A stretch of DNA of 64,000 nt from Roseomonas sp. (lineage in GTDB: Bacteria > Pseudomonadota > Alphaproteobacteria > Acetobacterales > Acetobacteraceae). A model generated the notes under the pieces. That model had not been told where the DNA came from. It worked only from the letters and a program-made list of their open reading frames with translations, and ran no database searches. Each line of letters begins with the position of its first letter. Positions within the stretch are counted from its first letter, which is position 1. The position numbers were made by a program, and so were the translations under genes. Below are positions 43,199-51,706 of the stretch, piece after piece. Location of the stretch: positions 61,457 through 125,456 of the forward strand of contig JADCGA010000017.1 of assembly GCA_020249265.1 (NCBI GenBank), written 5' to 3'.

Positions 43199-44998
43199 TT
43201 ATCCCCCAAGCGCCATATCCAGGTCACGGATCAAATCCGCCGCATCCTCAAGCCCAATAGAAAGCCGCACCACATCCGGCCCTGCGCCGGCAGCAAGGCG
43301 TTGTTCCTCGGTCAATTGCCGATGCGTGGTGGAAGCGGGATGCAGGATCAGGCTGCGCGTATCGCCAACATTGGCCAGATGCGAAAACAGCCGGACATTT
43401 TCAACAAGGCGAATGCCAGCATCAAACCCACCCTTTACGCCAAAGGTGAAGACCGACCCGGGCCCTTTGGGCATGTAGCGCTTGGCGAGTGCATGGAAGG
43501 GGCTGCTTGGCAATCCGGCATAGGACACCCACGCCACCTTCGCATGCCCCGCAAGGAATTCCGCCACCTGTTGCGCATTCGCAACATGTCGTTCCATGCG
43601 CAGATGCAGCGTTTCTATCCCGGTGATGGTGAGCCAAGCATTCATCGGCGAAAGCGTGGGGCCAAAATCACGCAGCGCCACGGCACGCGCCTTGGTGGTG
43701 AAGGCGAAATCGCCGAAGTTTTCGTAAAATTTCAGCCCATGATAAGCGGGTTCCGGGTCCGCCATGCTTGGAAACTTGCCATTGGCGTAATTGAACTTGC
43801 CCGATTCAACGATCATCCCGCCCAACGAATTGCCATGCCCGCCGAGAAACTTTGTCAGCGAATGGGTGATGATATCCGCGCCATGTTCAAAGGGCCGGCA
43901 CAAATAGGGCGAGGCGAGCGTATTATCCACAATCAGCGGAATGCCGGCCTCATGCGCAATATCGGCAATGGCGCGCAAATCCACCACAATGCCACCGGGA
44001 TTGGCGAGGCTTTCGACAAAAATCGCTTTGCATTTCGGGGTCAGCGCATGGCAGAAATTCTCGGGTTCGGTCGGGTCCACGAAATGGCAGGTCCAGCCAA
44101 GCTTCTTGAAGCTGAGCGCAAACTGCGTGAGCGAGCCACCATAGAGATTACGGCTGGCGAGGAATTCATCGCCTGGTTCCAGCAGTGTGAAGAAGGTGAC
44201 GAATTGCGCCGCATGGCCTGAAGCGGTGGCAACAGCGGCGCGCCCGCCTTCAAGGCTCGCGACACGTTCTTCCAAAACCGCAACGGTCGGGTTGGAAAGC
44301 CGCGTATAGACATGGCCAAAATTATGCAGGTTGAACAGTGATGCGGCGTGATCAACATCATCAAACACGAAACTGGTGGTCTGATAAATCGGCGTACCGC
44401 GCGCGCCCGTGGTCGGATCAGGCGCGGCACCTGCGTGAATGCTGCGCGTTGCAAAACCATAATCCAGATTGCGCGGCGGCAGCGGGCGATTCTTGCGCCT
44501 GCGATCGGCGGGCGGTTCCGGCGCGCGATTGCGGATCAGGCCGGAATTCACACCGCTCCAGGATAATTCGCCACCGAAACGGCTGAATTCAATCTTGGGG
44601 CAGCGATCCATGATCACTTCAAGCCCGGCCGCTTCCGCCTTGGCCGCCGCGCCATCATGGCGCACGCCAAGCTGCGCCCAGAGCACCTTGGCGCCAATCG
44701 CAATCGCTTCATCGGCAATACCCGGCAGCGCATCCGCGGCGCGGAATACATCCACCATATCCACCTGATCAGGGATATCAGACAGCTTGGCGTAGATAGT
44801 TTCATCCAACAGTGTTTGTCCGGCCGTGCCAGGGTTTACGGGAATGACGCGATAACCCTTGGATTGCAGGTATTTCATGACGAAATAGCTGGGCCGGTTC
44901 CAGTTGGAAGAAGCACCAACCAGCGCGATTGTCTTCACCCGCTGCAGGATGAAGCGGATTTTCGCATCGCTATAGGCAAGCGGAGCCGGCTGGTTCAT
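43199..44998 (-). CDS. Fusion of CoA-binding domain and O-acetylhomoserine sulfhydrylase (MetY-like)
   Basis: A 599-residue two-part protein. Residues 1-140 form a YccU-type CoA-binding Rossmann domain (TIALVGASSNWNRPSYFVMKYLQSKGYRVIPVNPG). Residues 170-599 form an O-acetylhomoserine aminocarboxypropyltransferase of the Cys/Met metabolism PLP family, with the PLP lysine in THSLTKFLGGHGNSLGG. It would make homocysteine from O-acetylhomoserine and sulfide, or methionine from methanethiol. A shorter start at about 44500 would give a plain MetY, but the frame is open and intact throughout. The fusion suggests that CoA or acyl-CoA levels modulate methionine synthesis. Confidence 0.9.
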   Translation of the reverse strand: MNQPAPLAYSDAKIRFILQRVKTIALVGASSNWNRPSYFVMKYLQSKGYRVIPVNPGTAGQTLLDETIYAKLSDIPDQVDMVDVFRAADALPGIADEAIAIGAKVLWAQLGVRHDGAAAKAEAAGLEVIMDRCPKIEFSRFGGELSWSGVNSGLIRNRAPEPPADRRRKNRPLPPRNLDYGFATRSIHAGAAPDPTTGARGTPIYQTTSFVFDDVDHAASLFNLHNFGHVYTRLSNPTVAVLEERVASLEGGRAAVATASGHAAQFVTFFTLLEPGDEFLASRNLYGGSLTQFALSFKKLGWTCHFVDPTEPENFCHALTPKCKAIFVESLANPGGIVVDLRAIADIAHEAGIPLIVDNTLASPYLCRPFEHGADIITHSLTKFLGGHGNSLGGMIVESGKFNYANGKFPSMADPEPAYHGLKFYENFGDFAFTTKARAVALRDFGPTLSPMNAWLTITGIETLHLRMERHVANAQQVAEFLAGHAKVAWVSYAGLPSSPFHALAKRYMPKGPGSVFTFGVKGGFDAGIRLVENVRLFSHLANVGDTRSLILHPASTTHRQLTEEQRLAAGAGPDVVRLSIGLEDAADLIRDLDMALGG

Positions 44999-45080
44999 GG
45001 CGCAACCTTCGAAGAATGTTCAGGACCAAGCGTTTCGTTTAGCATGTTGCAAGACCCAACTCCCACCCCAGGCCACGCAC

Positions 45081-45431
45081 ATGATTGCCATTATTTTTGA
45101 AGTTGAACCCGCAGAAGGCCGGCTGGACGATTATCTCGACCATGCCGCGGCGCTAAGGGAGGAGTTGCAGCGCATGCCTGGATTTGTCTCGGTGGAGCGT
45201 TTCCGCAGCCTGACCAATCCCGCCAAGCTGCTCAGCCTTTCGCTGTGGGAGGATGAGGGGGCCGTCACGCGCTGGCGCTGCCACGCCGGGCATCGCGCGT
45301 CTCAGGTGGCGGGGCGGGATGGCATTTTTGCCGGCTATCGGCTGCGCGTTGCCGCTGTGCTGCGCGATTACGGCATGACAGAGCGGCGCGAACAGGCGCC
45401 GGCGGATAGCACCGCGCTTTGGGGGCTTTGA
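45081..45431 (+). CDS. Antibiotic biosynthesis monooxygenase domain protein (ABM family)
   Basis: A 116-residue dimeric alpha-beta barrel protein: MIAIIFEVEPAEGRLDDYLDHAAALREELQRMPGFVSVERF is the ABM signature. The ATG at 45081 matches the family N-terminus; the longer reading from 44997 overlaps the divergent gene. Family members range from quinol monooxygenases to haem-degrading enzymes and often have unknown roles. It abuts the convergent aliA gene with 7 bp between. Confidence 0.83.
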   Translation: MIAIIFEVEPAEGRLDDYLDHAAALREELQRMPGFVSVERFRSLTNPAKLLSLSLWEDEGAVTRWRCHAGHRASQVAGRDGIFAGYRLRVAAVLRDYGMTERREQAPADSTALWGL

Positions 45432-45438
45432 TCGCCCT

Positions 45439-47070
45439 TCAGGCTTGCCCGAAGGCGCGCGCGATGTCCCGCAGCTTGAATTTCTGGATCTTGCCGCTTG
45501 GCGTGCGCGGCAGTTCCGGCAGAATTTCGAGCCGTTCCGGCATGTATTGCCGCGCCATGCGCTGCGCTTCCAGATAGGTGGTGATATCCGCCAAGCTTAG
45601 GCTGGCGCCTTCCCGCAACCGCACAAACGCGCAGGCCCGCTCACCAAGCCTGGCATCAGGAATGCCCACAATCGCCACTTCAGCCACGGCGGGGTGGCGA
45701 AACAGCAGGCCCTCAACCTCCACCACCGGAATGTTTTCACCACCGCGGATGATGATGTCCTTGGAACGCCCAGCGATACGGATGTAGCCATCTGCATCCA
45801 TGCGGGCGAGGTCGCCCGTGTCAAACCAACCATCCGGATCAGAGGGATTGAGTTCCGGGCGCTTCAAATAGCCGATGAAATTGGAACAACCGCGCACCTG
45901 CAATTGCCCTTCCTGACCAGCGGGCAGCACGGCGCCATCGGCGCCCAGAATGCGCAATTCCATGCCGGGCAGGGGGCCGCCATCCGTGGTGGTGGCTTTT
46001 TCTTCCCCATCATCAAGCCGTGTTGTCGTCACCGCACCGTTTTCCGACATGCCCCAGGCCGAAATAATCGCCGCGCCAAGAGTCTGCCGCGCCTTTGCCA
46101 CCAGGGCGCGCGGAATCGGTGCGCCGGCTGAGACGAAAACACGAAGGCTCGGTGTGGCTTGGCCGGTTGCTGCGACATGCTCCGTCAGGTCATTCAGAAA
46201 GGGCGTGGCGCCCATAGTGAAGCTGGCGGCTTCATCGCGGATTTGTCGCGCCATTTCGGGGGCGGAGAAGATGTCCTGTAAAATCGCTGTGCCACCCAAC
46301 ATTATGGGCAGCACAATGCCATACATGAAGCCAAGCTGATGCGCCAAAGGTGACGGCATGTGGATCACATCATCCACACCAAGCCCAAGCCTTTCGGCGA
46401 AACATTCCAGATTGGACAGCATGGTGTTGGAACTATGCATGACACCTTTGGGCTCACCGGTGGTGCCGCTGGTATAAAGAAGCTGGATCACCTCATCAGG
46501 GCCGGGACCATCGGCTGGCGTGAAGGCGGTGGCAGGTGCTGCATGTTCAAGCAGCCGCGCAAAACCATCGGCGCCGTCACGCCCAACCACGAAAACATGC
46601 GCAAGCTTCGGCAGGTGTTCGCGCAAATTGTTGGCCATGGCAGCATAATCAAAACCACGGAAACTTGCCGGTACCACCAAAATCTTGCTTCCCGCCAAGC
46701 CCAGCATGAAGCGCAATTCGCGTTCGCGGAAAATCACCATCAAGGGATTGCTGATGGCGCCAAGCTTCAGGCAGGCAAGATGCAGGATGGAAAATTCCCA
46801 CCAATTGGGCAGCTGAAAGGAAACCACATCACCGCGCCCAATGCCGTGCGCGCGCAAGGCAGCGGCCAAGCGGTTGGAGAGATCATCAACCTCAGCATAG
46901 CTTAACCGCGTTTCGGTGCCGATATCAGATCGGCAGGCGACAATCGCGGTCTTGTCAGGGCTGCGCGCCACGGCGCGGGCCAAATGATGCAGCAGAGTCT
47001 CATCCCGCCAGAAGCCCTCCGCACGCATGGCGGGGCCGCGAATGGCGATATCATTTCCCTGGATAGTCAT
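45439..47070 (-). CDS. aliA: Acyl-CoA synthetase, cyclohexanecarboxyl-CoA ligase-like (AliA)
   Basis: A 543-residue AMP-forming ligase. The P-loop-like motif LLYTSGTTGEPKGVMHSSNT is present, as are ISAWGMSENGAVTTT, GWFDTGDLARMDADGYIRIAGRSKDIIIRGGENI and PRTPSGKIQKFKLRD. It activates a carboxylic acid to its CoA thioester. The downstream neighbours are an acyl-CoA dehydrogenase and BadI and BadH homologues, which together match the alicyclic acid route of Rhodopseudomonas palustris, so cyclohexanecarboxylate is the likely substrate. AGGAG is six bases in front of the ATG. Confidence 0.85.
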   Translation of the reverse strand: MTIQGNDIAIRGPAMRAEGFWRDETLLHHLARAVARSPDKTAIVACRSDIGTETRLSYAEVDDLSNRLAAALRAHGIGRGDVVSFQLPNWWEFSILHLACLKLGAISNPLMVIFRERELRFMLGLAGSKILVVPASFRGFDYAAMANNLREHLPKLAHVFVVGRDGADGFARLLEHAAPATAFTPADGPGPDEVIQLLYTSGTTGEPKGVMHSSNTMLSNLECFAERLGLGVDDVIHMPSPLAHQLGFMYGIVLPIMLGGTAILQDIFSAPEMARQIRDEAASFTMGATPFLNDLTEHVAATGQATPSLRVFVSAGAPIPRALVAKARQTLGAAIISAWGMSENGAVTTTRLDDGEEKATTTDGGPLPGMELRILGADGAVLPAGQEGQLQVRGCSNFIGYLKRPELNPSDPDGWFDTGDLARMDADGYIRIAGRSKDIIIRGGENIPVVEVEGLLFRHPAVAEVAIVGIPDARLGERACAFVRLREGASLSLADITTYLEAQRMARQYMPERLEILPELPRTPSGKIQKFKLRDIARAFGQA

Positions 47071-47115
47071 ATTCCGCTCCTGCCCTTCTAGCGGGCGTCT
47101 CTGCGCCCTTTCGCT

Positions 47116-48282
47116 TCACCCCTTGCGGGCATATTGCACAGCAACGCGGCCCGCCTTTTCGCGCGCCACAATAAGCTTCATGATCTGCGCCGTACCATCG
47201 CCGATCTCAAGCCCCATCACATCGCGCAACCGCTGCTGATGCGGCAGGTCCAGCGACCAGCCATAATGCCCGTGCGTCAGCAGGCATTGATGGATCACAT
47301 CCACCGCGGTTTTGGGGCCAAGCCATTTGCACATGGCGGCCTCAGACGTATGCGCCTCATCAGCATCGCGCAGGCGCAGCGTATGGTAGCAAAGCTGGCG
47401 GATAGCTGCGATCAACCCCTCACCCTCGGCCAGGGGGAAACTCACGCCCTGATATTGCGCGAGCGGCGCGCCGAAGGCCTGGCGTTCCGTGATATAGGCC
47501 CAGCTTTCATCAAGCGAAGCCTGCGCCGCCGCGCAGCATTGCAGGCCAATCAAGGCGCGGCTGTAGTCAAAGCCCTGCATCACCTGGACAAAGCCCATGC
47601 CTTCTTCGGCCAGACGATGGCTGACGGGAATGCGCACATCATCGAAAAAGATGGAACCGCGCCCAATGGCGTGGCTGCCCAAATCCTTGAAGCGTGTGGT
47701 GCTGATGCCGGGTGTGTCCATCGGCACCAGAAAGGCCGAAACACCACGCGCGCCGGCTTCAGCAGGCCCGGTGCGGGCAAAGACCACCGCCGCATCCGCC
47801 TGATCCGCCATGCTGATCGAGGATTTCTCACCCTTGATGACATAGCTATCCCCATCCCGCCGCGCGGAAAGCGCGAGATTTGCCGCATCAGACCCACCAC
47901 GCGGTTCGGTCAGCGCAATGCAGAACAGCGCCTCGCCCGAGACAATGCGCGGTATCCAGGCGCCGGCGAGTTCCGGCGCGGCATGGCGCGCGATGATCTG
48001 ACCATTGAGCGAAGCAAGCAGCGGAATATAGGAAACATTGATGTCACCATAAGCCAAAGCTTCAATCGCGAGGCCCGCCGTGACACTGCTTTCGCCAAGC
48101 CCACCATAACGTTCAGGCAAATCCGCGCCAATCAAGCCAAGCGCGCCCATCTCACGCACCAAAGCACGATCCACCCGCCCGTCTTTCTCGCGGGCCATAT
48201 ACAAGGGCGCAATTTTCTCACGCGTGAAGCGCTGCGCGGTTTCCTGAAAGGCGCGTTGATCATCTGTCAAAGGGCGGGTCAT
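47116..48282 (-). CDS. aliB: Acyl-CoA dehydrogenase (cyclohexanecarboxyl-CoA dehydrogenase-like, AliB)
   Basis: A 388-residue flavoprotein. Characteristic segments are FCIALTEPRGGSDAANLALSARRDGDSYVIKGEKSSISMADQAD, GRGSIFFDDVRIPVSHRL, and the C-terminal CKWLGPKTAVDVIHQCLLTHGHYGWS. It should introduce the double bond into cyclohexanecarboxyl-CoA and pass electrons to electron-transfer flavoprotein. ATG at 48282 is used; a much longer reading to 48621 runs antisense into badI and is rejected. The gene follows badI with 7 bp between, so the translation is coupled. Confidence 0.84.
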   Translation of the reverse strand: MTRPLTDDQRAFQETAQRFTREKIAPLYMAREKDGRVDRALVREMGALGLIGADLPERYGGLGESSVTAGLAIEALAYGDINVSYIPLLASLNGQIIARHAAPELAGAWIPRIVSGEALFCIALTEPRGGSDAANLALSARRDGDSYVIKGEKSSISMADQADAAVVFARTGPAEAGARGVSAFLVPMDTPGISTTRFKDLGSHAIGRGSIFFDDVRIPVSHRLAEEGMGFVQVMQGFDYSRALIGLQCCAAAQASLDESWAYITERQAFGAPLAQYQGVSFPLAEGEGLIAAIRQLCYHTLRLRDADEAHTSEAAMCKWLGPKTAVDVIHQCLLTHGHYGWSLDLPHQQRLRDVMGLEIGDGTAQIMKLIVAREKAGRVAVQYARKG

Positions 48283-48289
48283 GGCGCGA

Positions 48290-49072
48290 CTACTTCTGAT
48301 ATTTGCGGAAATCGGGTTTGCGCTTTTCGTTGAAGGCGCGCACGCCTTCCTTCGATTCCTCGGTATCGTAATACATGGAAAGCGCCTGCATCCCCATGCC
48401 GCCGATGCCGCGAATATTCTCGCTATCCGCATTGAAGGAACGCTTGGCGATGGCGATCGCCGTTGGGCTACGTTCCAGGATTTCCGCGCACCACCGCGCC
48501 ACTTCCGCATCCAATTGATCATGCGGCACAACAACATTGACCAAGCCCATACGCTCAGCCTCGGCAGCAGTGTAGCGGCGGCAGAGATACCAGATCTCGC
48601 GCGCCTTTTTCTCACCCACAATGCGCGCCAGATAGGCTGTGCCGAAGCCAGGATCCACGGAACCGACCTTGGGACCCACCTGGCCGAATTGCGCCTTTTC
48701 CGATGCGATGGTCAGATCACACAATGTCGCCAGCACATTGCCGCCGCCAATCGCATAACCTTGCACGCGCGCAATCACGGGCTTTGGCACATCGCGGATC
48801 AGGCCTTGCAATTCTTCGACCGGCAGGCCGATCATGCCGCGGCCATCATATTGCCCATCATGCGCGCTTTGATCGCCGCCAGTGCAAAAGGCGCGATCGC
48901 CCGCGCCGGTCAGCACAATCACGCCAATGGCCTTGTCCCAGCCGGCGCGGTTTAGTGCATGGATCAATTCTTCGCAGGTCTGGCCACGAAAGGCATTCAT
49001 CACCTGTGGGCGATTGATGGTGATGGTGGCCACCCCATCCTGCGCTTCAAACAAAATATCCTGATAGCTCAT
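48290..49072 (-). CDS. badI: 2-Ketocyclohexanecarboxyl-CoA hydrolase (BadI family)
   Basis: A 260-residue crotonase-fold enzyme very close to BadI of Rhodopseudomonas palustris: MNAFRGQTCEELIHALNRAGWDKAIGVIVLTGAGDRAFCTGGDQSAHDGQYDGRG, VQGYAIGGGNVLATLCDLTIASE, FGQVGPKVGSVDPGFGTAYLA, and the end RKPDFRKY. BadI opens the ring of 2-ketocyclohexanecarboxyl-CoA hydrolytically to give pimelyl-CoA. GAGAAAG precedes the ATG. The similarity to the known sequence is strong; this gene anchors the pathway assignment. Confidence 0.9.
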   Translation of the reverse strand: MSYQDILFEAQDGVATITINRPQVMNAFRGQTCEELIHALNRAGWDKAIGVIVLTGAGDRAFCTGGDQSAHDGQYDGRGMIGLPVEELQGLIRDVPKPVIARVQGYAIGGGNVLATLCDLTIASEKAQFGQVGPKVGSVDPGFGTAYLARIVGEKKAREIWYLCRRYTAAEAERMGLVNVVVPHDQLDAEVARWCAEILERSPTAIAIAKRSFNADSENIRGIGGMGMQALSMYYDTEESKEGVRAFNEKRKPDFRKYQK

Positions 49073-49083
49073 GATGCTTTCTC

Positions 49084-49851
49084 TCAGCCCGCCATGGTCA
49101 AGCCGCCAGAGACACTCAGCACCTGGCCGGTGACATAGGCGGCATCATCACTCGCGAAAAACAGAATGGCTCCGGGCAGGTCTTCCGGTTCGCCGATGCG
49201 GCCCATGGGGGTGGCGCGGCGGAAGGCTTCTTCCAGCTTTTCCGGATTGCCGGCGCCCTTCTTGTAGTCATCGAAAAGCGCGGTGTTGGTGGCGCCGGGG
49301 CAGACCACATTCACCGTAATGCCATGGCGCGCGTGTTCTCGCGCGATGGTTTTGGAAAATCCAACCAGCCCGGCCTTGCAGGCGGCGTAAACCGCTTCGC
49401 CGGAAGACCCAACGCGCGCTGCATCGGATGCGATATTCACAATCCGCCCATGGCGCCGTTCCAGCATGCCGGGCAGCACTGCGTGATGCATATTGAGCGC
49501 GCCGGTCAGGTTGATCGCGATTAGTTTCTGCCAATCGGCGGGTGTTGTGTCCTTGAACAGGCGGAAGATATCCCAGCCCGCATTATTCACGAGTATGCTG
49601 ATAGGGCCGAGTGCGGCTTCTGCCGCCGCGACGGCGGCCTTCACCCCTTCATGATCGGTGATGTCGCAGCGAAAGGCCTGAGCAACGCCACCTGCTTGAG
49701 AGATGTCTGCCGCTGTCTTCGCCGCGCTTTCAAGGTTGATATCAAACACCGCCACGCGACTGCCCGCTTCCCCGAAGCGCCGGCAGGTGGCCCCGCCAAT
49801 ACCGCCGCCGCCGCCGGTGACGATGACCGTCTTGTTCTGAAGGCCGCGCAT
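49084..49851 (-). CDS. badH: 2-Hydroxycyclohexanecarboxyl-CoA dehydrogenase (BadH family SDR)
   Basis: A 255-residue short-chain dehydrogenase. It has TGGGGGIGGATCRRF, NNAGWDIFRLF, and the catalytic SDAARVGSSGEAVYAACKAG with Ser-Tyr-Lys, ending in VTGQVLSVSGGLTMAG. The order and wording match BadH, which oxidises 2-hydroxycyclohexanecarboxyl-CoA to the ketone used by BadI. It is the first gene of the cluster, right after the divergent promoter with the palindromic operator at 49915-49930. Confidence 0.9.
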   Translation of the reverse strand: MRGLQNKTVIVTGGGGGIGGATCRRFGEAGSRVAVFDINLESAAKTAADISQAGGVAQAFRCDITDHEGVKAAVAAAEAALGPISILVNNAGWDIFRLFKDTTPADWQKLIAINLTGALNMHHAVLPGMLERRHGRIVNIASDAARVGSSGEAVYAACKAGLVGFSKTIAREHARHGITVNVVCPGATNTALFDDYKKGAGNPEKLEEAFRRATPMGRIGEPEDLPGAILFFASDDAAYVTGQVLSVSGGLTMAG

Positions 49852-49914
49852 GTTTCCCCCTGGTTTCGTTCAAGTGAGATTTGACTGGCAGGACCAGAAT
49901 AGCAATACTATGTT

Positions 49915-49930
49915 ATATTAAATCTAATAT
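49915..49930. promoter_or_regulatory. Perfect palindrome in badH/badR divergent promoter, candidate BadR operator
   Basis: ATATTA at 49915-49920 and TAATAT at 49925-49930 are exact inverted repeats around AATC. The 91-bp divergent region is AT-rich, unlike the flanking genes, and lies between badH (starts 49851) and the MarR gene (starts 49943). This is the usual spot for a MarR-type dimer to block both promoters. Confidence 0.65.
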
Positions 49931-49942
49931 GGCAAGCTATTG

Positions 49943-50452
49943 ATGCAATTATCCGTCGCCACCCCCGAAAGCCCAGCCGCGCGCGAGGATGACGCGGCGC
50001 GATTTGATGTGGCAAACCGACTGTTTCTTAGGCTTTATCAAGCTTCTAACTTGCTGCACAAAACCGGCACGCGGGCGGTGGCGGGCTTTGGCGCCACCAC
50101 CCAGCAATGGGCGGTAATGGGGGCGCTGGCGCGTCCGGGTAGCCGAGACTCCGGGCTGACGGTGAAGGAATTGATCGCCTTCCTCATGGTCAGCCGGCAG
50201 AATCTGACTGCGGTGATTGATCGGTTGGTGGCTGCTGGTTTGGTCGAAAGGCTACGCGCCGGTGGCGATGGGCGGCTTCGGCATGTGCGCCTGACGGAAG
50301 CAGGTAATCGGCAATGGGCCGCGATGGGGCCGGCCATTCGCGCCTATTACCAGGTGGCCCTGGCTGATTTTTCCACCGATGAAGCTGTGCAGCTTTTCCG
50401 CTTGTTGGATCGGCTGCGGGTTAGCCTCAACCGTATTGCGGAACCGGAATAG
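49943..50452 (+). CDS. badR: MarR family regulator, BadR-like
   Basis: A 169-residue MarR repressor. The helices RLFLRLYQASNLLHKTGTRAVAGFGATTQQWAVMGAL are followed by the winged helix SGLTVKELIAFLMVSRQNLTAVIDRLVAAGLVERLRAGGDGRLRHVRLT and the dimer helix at the C-terminus. In R. palustris BadR represses the ali-bad genes and is released by an alicyclic acyl-CoA. Here the gene is divergent from badH, in the same setting. ATG at 49943 was taken over the TTG one codon earlier. Confidence 0.82.
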   Translation: MQLSVATPESPAAREDDAARFDVANRLFLRLYQASNLLHKTGTRAVAGFGATTQQWAVMGALARPGSRDSGLTVKELIAFLMVSRQNLTAVIDRLVAAGLVERLRAGGDGRLRHVRLTEAGNRQWAAMGPAIRAYYQVALADFSTDEAVQLFRLLDRLRVSLNRIAEPE

Positions 50453-50458
50453 ACCGGC

Positions 50459-51325
50459 CTAATCCACCGCGTTGCGAAAGTCGCGCCCTTCTTCGTCTTG
50501 TGTCACGCCAATCACGCCCGGGAAGGGGTAATGCGCGCCGGCAAGCCGCAAACCGCTCTGCGCTGCCTCATTCAATAGCGCGGTGCGTGTTGCCAGGGAT
50601 TGCGCTTGGTCCACATCGAACAGAAAGCCCCATTCGGGATGCTTGATTTGGAGCGCAGGCAAATGCAGCGCATCGGCGGCGATCAGCAAGGGCTTTTCCT
50701 TGCCGAGCTGAAACCCAACCTGGCCAGGCGTGTGCCCAGGCAGCGCACGCACCGTAACACCTGGCAGGATTTCCTCGCCCGGATGGATAACGACCAGGCG
50801 TTCCCGATAGGCCTGCAATGCAGCTGCGGCGATGGGTAATTGCACACGCTGCACGCCATCAATCTTCTCAGGCGCGGACCAGAAAGCGATTTCATCCGCC
50901 GCCGCATACATGGTTGCATTCGGATAAACCAAGCGACCCTCACGGAACAAGCCGCCGGCATGGTCCCGATGCAGATGGGTCATGAAAAGATCCGTGATTT
51001 GATCAGGCGCCATGCCAAGGGCTTCCAGCGCGCGCGGCAAATGGCCGAGCGTATCCCCGCGCCAAACGCCATCCCCGGCATCAATCAGACAGAGCCTGTC
51101 ACCATGGCGCAGCAGAAAAGCATTCACTGAAACGGTCATGTCGTTCAGATCCTGCCCATCTGCGATGGCAAGATCATCACCAATGCCGCGCACCACATCG
51201 GGAAAGCGCGACAGCTCCATATCCAGATAGCCATCGCAGAGCGCGTAAAGCTCCACGCCATCAACGCCGAGTCTCTCGGCTTTGCCGCAGGAAGCGCGGA
51301 TGCGCTTTGTTGTTTCACTCATCAT
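50459..51325 (-). CDS. MBL fold metallo-hydrolase
   Basis: A 288-residue metallo-beta-lactamase fold hydrolase. The metal motif THLHRDHAGG (H-x-H-x-D-H) is followed by the conserved VRALPGHTPGQVGF and AGHY regions. The fold suits lactonases and thioesterases; the NDMTVSVNAFLLRHGDRLCLIDAGDG start is that of quorum-quenching-like and uncharacterised lactonases. No signal peptide. It abuts the badR gene convergently; two adjacent ATG codons at 51325 and 51322 are equally possible as the start. Confidence 0.87.
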   Translation of the reverse strand: MMSETTKRIRASCGKAERLGVDGVELYALCDGYLDMELSRFPDVVRGIGDDLAIADGQDLNDMTVSVNAFLLRHGDRLCLIDAGDGVWRGDTLGHLPRALEALGMAPDQITDLFMTHLHRDHAGGLFREGRLVYPNATMYAAADEIAFWSAPEKIDGVQRVQLPIAAAALQAYRERLVVIHPGEEILPGVTVRALPGHTPGQVGFQLGKEKPLLIAADALHLPALQIKHPEWGFLFDVDQAQSLATRTALLNEAAQSGLRLAGAHYPFPGVIGVTQDEEGRDFRNAVD

Positions 51326-51706
51326 TTTATCCTTCCGAATTATGCGTCCATCCTAAGGTCAAGCGCCTTGGTAATGGTGGTTCAGTCAGTCCTTGTTATT
51401 CGCAGGGATTCCGGCTCATTGGCGGCAAGGCGGCATACCTCAGTCAGACGCTCAATGATATGTGCTGGGGTGTGCAACGGCGCGAAAAGCCAAGCTCCTT
51501 CATGGTCAGCATATCAGGCAGACTTGGAAAGCGCGCTGTTCCGCAGGCGCCATGGCGCCCAAGATAAGGACGAAATTGCCCGGGCGGAAAACATCCTGTC
51601 CATGGGAAGTGTGTTTAGAAAGGCGTTATCCTGGCGGATTTCCCAGGGCAAGAAACTGTTCTAATAGAGCCCCTGAAACCCCCAACCGCATCAGGTCCCC
51701 CGCCCC
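51326..51706. other. Intergenic region without a recognised gene
   Basis: A 381-bp gap between the divergent MBL and ettA genes. A plus-strand frame from 51368 to 51664 (98 codons, ending with FRKALSWRISQGKKLF) is open but has no family motif that I recognise, and the region's composition is lower in GC than its neighbours. It may be a decayed gene or simply promoter DNA for ettA. Confidence 0.35.

Noticed and set aside
44999..45080. SAM-binding riboswitch in the leader of the MetY-like gene
   Set aside because: The minus-strand leader contains a GCTAAA hexamer as in SAM-II type riboswitches, but the pairing P1 arms and the GATTT loop are not there, and the leader is too short to hold the rest.
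48283..48621. N-terminal extension of the acyl-CoA dehydrogenase frame to 48621
   Set aside because: It lies inside the badI coding region in another frame and has no similarity to the family; the ATG at 48282 gives the expected length.
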